Positions 62,031 through 64,000 of a stretch of 64,000 nucleotides of DNA are shown piece by piece (position 1 is the stretch's first letter; every line of letters starts with the position of its first letter). Position numbers and translations under genes: made by a program. Source of the stretch: Methylobacterium longum (GTDB taxonomy: Bacteria; Pseudomonadota; Alphaproteobacteria; Rhizobiales; Beijerinckiaceae); contig NZ_BPQS01000002.1 in the NCBI RefSeq assembly GCF_022179385.1, positions 62,001-126,000 of the forward strand, read 5' to 3'. The notes beneath the pieces are model-generated. The model was not told the DNA's origin. It made no database searches and saw only the letters and a program-made list of their open reading frames with translations.

Positions 62031-62114
62031 CTAGAAGGTCTAGTCCGAAAAACTTCTATTCTTTAGTAGTTTAGGTGCGCATCGCACCGCTTGTTGTGAT
62101 CGCTATTGTGATTC

Positions 62115-63275
62115 TTACGCAGGCTCGGCCGCCTTGGTGGTCCGGCGGTTCATCGCTTCGCGAAGGTCATCCTGCGTCGGGTGCATGTATCGTTCGGTCA
62201 TGGAGAGATCCGAGTGACCAAGGAGGTCACGGGTCGCGAGCGGGTTTTTGCTTTGGCGGTAGATCCGGGTTCCGGCCGCATGGCGCAGATCGTGGATCCG
62301 GACATCCCTGAAGCCGTGTTTCGCCTTGAACCGTACCCAGTAGCTGGACAAGCCCTCGTAGGTGATCGGGTAGCGCTCACCTGCGACGATTTTTCGGCCC
62401 GACTTGACCTCGGTTCGCGTCCTCTCGGCCACGTAGGTCCACACAAACTCGGAGTGGTAGGGGTCACCCGTCTCGGGGGCGATCTGGGCGAGAAGTAGAG
62501 CCTCGACCTCCTTGCTGATTGGGATCAGGTGCGGCTTCGGGGACCGGCGCGATCCGCGCTTCTTCTGCTTCTTGAGGGTGATCGACCCCGCCTTCCAGTC
62601 GATATCCGTCCACCGTAGGCCGACCGCCTGGGCCTTTCGAGGACCGCACTCCAGCATGAAGAGAAGGCACGGGAGATAGTCCGGCCGAAACTCGTTCAGC
62701 ACCGCGGCCTCGTGGGATGGTTTGAACTCGGTCACCCGGTCCTCGACCTGCAGAAGCACGACGCTCCAGTCGATCTCACACACCGTCCGTCCGTTCTTTC
62801 GAAGCCACGCCATAGCGAACTTGACCGCTTCGCATGTGATGTTCACAGCCCGGTTTGAGATCGGAGTCGGAATCTTCGTTCTTTTGGATGCATCTCGGCG
62901 CCGCTTCTCGCGGAGCCTGATCAATGCCTCGGCGTCGATATGGCTGATCAGCATTTCCGGGCCGAAGAACGCCTCGGCGTAGGCCAACTCGCGGAAGATG
63001 TTCTTCGCGCCTTTGGCGTGCTGAGCGTGATTCTCCCAGTACGCTGAGAATGCGTCGCAGATCGGCTGGTCAACGATCTTCCCGCGCTTATTGCGAACGT
63101 TAAGCTTCTCGACTTCAGCAGCTTGGGCCTTGAACAGCGCTTTGCGTTCGGCCTGAATTTTCTTGGCCCTCGCTTTCGCTGTCGGGGTGTTCGCCGTGAT
63201 ATCGGTAGGCTTCGTCTCGCGATGGAGGCCGTGCTTGAAATCCGTGTACCATCGCCCGTTTTGATAAAACGCCAT
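62115..63275 (-). CDS. tyrosine recombinase (integrase)
   Basis: 386-aa phage/island integrase. Catalytic residues are R213 (CGPRKAQAVGLRW), H328-x-x-R331 (HDLRHAAGTRIYR), H354 (LLGHSDLSMT) and nucleophile Y363 (ERYMHP). An N-terminal SAM-like core-binding domain precedes it. It lies 85 bp from the tRNA-Gly fragment, and its ATG 63275 is chosen because the conserved MAFYQNGRWYTDFK begins there. GC is lower than in the surrounding chromosome, consistent with acquisition. Confidence 0.95.
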   Translation of the reverse strand: MAFYQNGRWYTDFKHGLHRETKPTDITANTPTAKARAKKIQAERKALFKAQAAEVEKLNVRNKRGKIVDQPICDAFSAYWENHAQHAKGAKNIFRELAYAEAFFGPEMLISHIDAEALIRLREKRRRDASKRTKIPTPISNRAVNITCEAVKFAMAWLRKNGRTVCEIDWSVVLLQVEDRVTEFKPSHEAAVLNEFRPDYLPCLLFMLECGPRKAQAVGLRWTDIDWKAGSITLKKQKKRGSRRSPKPHLIPISKEVEALLLAQIAPETGDPYHSEFVWTYVAERTRTEVKSGRKIVAGERYPITYEGLSSYWVRFKAKHGFRDVRIHDLRHAAGTRIYRQSKNPLATRDLLGHSDLSMTERYMHPTQDDLREAMNRRTTKAAEPA

Positions 63276-63288
63276 CACGTCCTCACTT

Positions 63289-63627
63289 CTAGTGCTTCTG
63301 TCCGCCCCACCGTTCCGCGAAGCTCCGCGGACCGTTGTGGGCTGGCAGTTTATGTTTACGTTGACGGCGAGTTGGAGCGAAGGACTCAGGCTGCTGAAGG
63401 GGAGGCGCCGGAAGCCGATGCAGCCACAGGATAAGATCGTCGCGGTGGACACGCTTCCGAGGGCGCGGGCCATCACCCATCAGCCGAGGCACGATCCCAC
63501 CCTTGTCTGGCGGCATCCCCAGCAGGTCGTAGATCTTGGATCTGTCATAGCCGATGATAGCCGCGACCTGGAGCACGGTAAGAAGGAGCGGCCACGTCTC
63601 GGGCCGCCGAGGGTCGAAGTCGGTCAT
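63289..63627 (-). CDS. excisionase-like helix-turn-helix protein
   Basis: 112-aa basic protein. The central LLLTVLQVAAIIGYDRSKIY and PRLMGDGPRPRKRVHRDDLILWL follow the pattern of excisionase/AlpA-type DNA-binding proteins, and the C-terminus is arginine-rich. It is 13 bp upstream of the integrase on the same strand, the usual xis-int order. ATG 63627 chosen over the longer open frame because the family-like MTDFDPRRPETW begins there. Confidence 0.7.
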   Translation of the reverse strand: MTDFDPRRPETWPLLLTVLQVAAIIGYDRSKIYDLLGMPPDKGGIVPRLMGDGPRPRKRVHRDDLILWLHRLPAPPLQQPESFAPTRRQRKHKLPAHNGPRSFAERWGGQKH

Positions 63628-64000
63628 GTTCAGGCGTGACGGTACAACCGCGCACAAGGGCTCGGTCAGACCCGAAGGGGTCATAACATCGGGCTGTTCT
63701 CAGCAGGTTCGGGCCCCGGCTACGAGGCGGATCGGCTCGTGCGACCGTAGGGCGGTCGGGCGGCCGATGTCGAATTTATGGTGGCTGGCTCATCCCGATC
63801 ATATGCCTCAGATCGGAAAGCCGCGAAACACCGTGTCAGTAGCGATTTTTCGGCGACCGCGGTGTCCGACCACTCGTTACGCAACCCGAGGAGTGCAAAA
63901 GCCGCTGAGTGAAACCGGAGCATGTCGGAACTGCTCAGGAGCCGCCGTAGGCGATTTACCAAAGCCGACGCTGCGCTAAAGGCGGTGACTGTGCTGTGGA
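63628..64000. other. unassigned end of window inside the integrated element
   Basis: About 370 bp with no supportable gene. A minus-strand frame of 80 codons at 63720-63962 has no recognisable motif or ribosome site. GC is moderately lower than in the backbone. Confidence 0.35.

Noticed and set aside
61986..62060. Complete tRNA-Gly gene
   Set aside because: Only the 3' 45 bases fit; the D-arm and 5' acceptor strand are absent.
63720..63962. 80-codon frame at the right edge, minus strand
   Set aside because: No recognisable motif, ribosome site or neighbour overlap.

Overview
The window is high-GC (about 70%) alphaproteobacterial chromosome, most likely Methylobacterium or a close relative. 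This is inferred from gene content: a LapD/MoxY-type sensor kinase, MucR and GcrA regulators, a trpA-accD-folC block near trxA-addA, a MinCDE system, AccD without its zinc cysteines, and matches to the CtrA site consensus. No 16S rRNA or other decisive marker is present, so the genus is an inference.

Layout. 0-6 kb: an overlapping run of two-component kinase, response regulator, TenA and an exported isonitrile-hydratase-like protein, then a TerB-like protein and an LrgA/LrgB pair. 6-10.5 kb: an AT-rich intergenic stretch before a zinc-less MucR/Ros regulator, a GH63-type glucosidase and a HAD phosphatase. 10.7-19.3 kb: housekeeping block trpA, accD, folC, an Omp25-like porin, trxA and addA (no addB beside it). 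19.3-22.1 kb: a Min locus with two tandem minC genes followed by minD and minE. 22.5-29.7 kb: alpha/beta hydrolase, P450, a highly degenerate ABC exporter-like protein, and typA. 29.8-40.7 kb: several small proteins, including a translationally coupled trio of disordered peptides, then cysK, a TAXI binding protein, gcrA, a patatin lipoprotein, pyk, an SRPBCC protein, a lytic transglycosylase and a class II aldolase. 40.9-48.7 kb: the 5-oxoprolinase operon pxpABC, a secreted repeat protein and an RND efflux pair. 48.7-59.3 kb is accessory and partly decaying: an SsuABC/TauABC-like transporter flanked by an ssuA-type pseudogene, an NADH-dehydrogenase-like pseudogene, three tandem paralogous coiled-coil proteins behind a perfect CtrA site, an LLM monooxygenase, an ArsR/SDR divergent pair sharing a palindromic operator, and a cytochrome c peroxidase remnant. 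59.4-61.9 kb: a LuxR-type regulator and a second P450. 62-64 kb: a 45-bp 3' fragment of tRNA-Gly followed by a tyrosine integrase and an excisionase-like protein, i.e. the left end of an integrated element that continues out of the window.

The most unusual items are the coiled-coil paralog array (53.7-55.9 kb) with its CtrA site, the double minC, and an 890-residue ABC-exporter homolog that has lost Walker A, signature and Walker B residues but carries three copies of a TVxxN[IL]L[YF]G module. Several pseudogenes were found by following the reading through frameshifts and stops by eye. These and the functional calls rest on motif recognition only; no database search was run.
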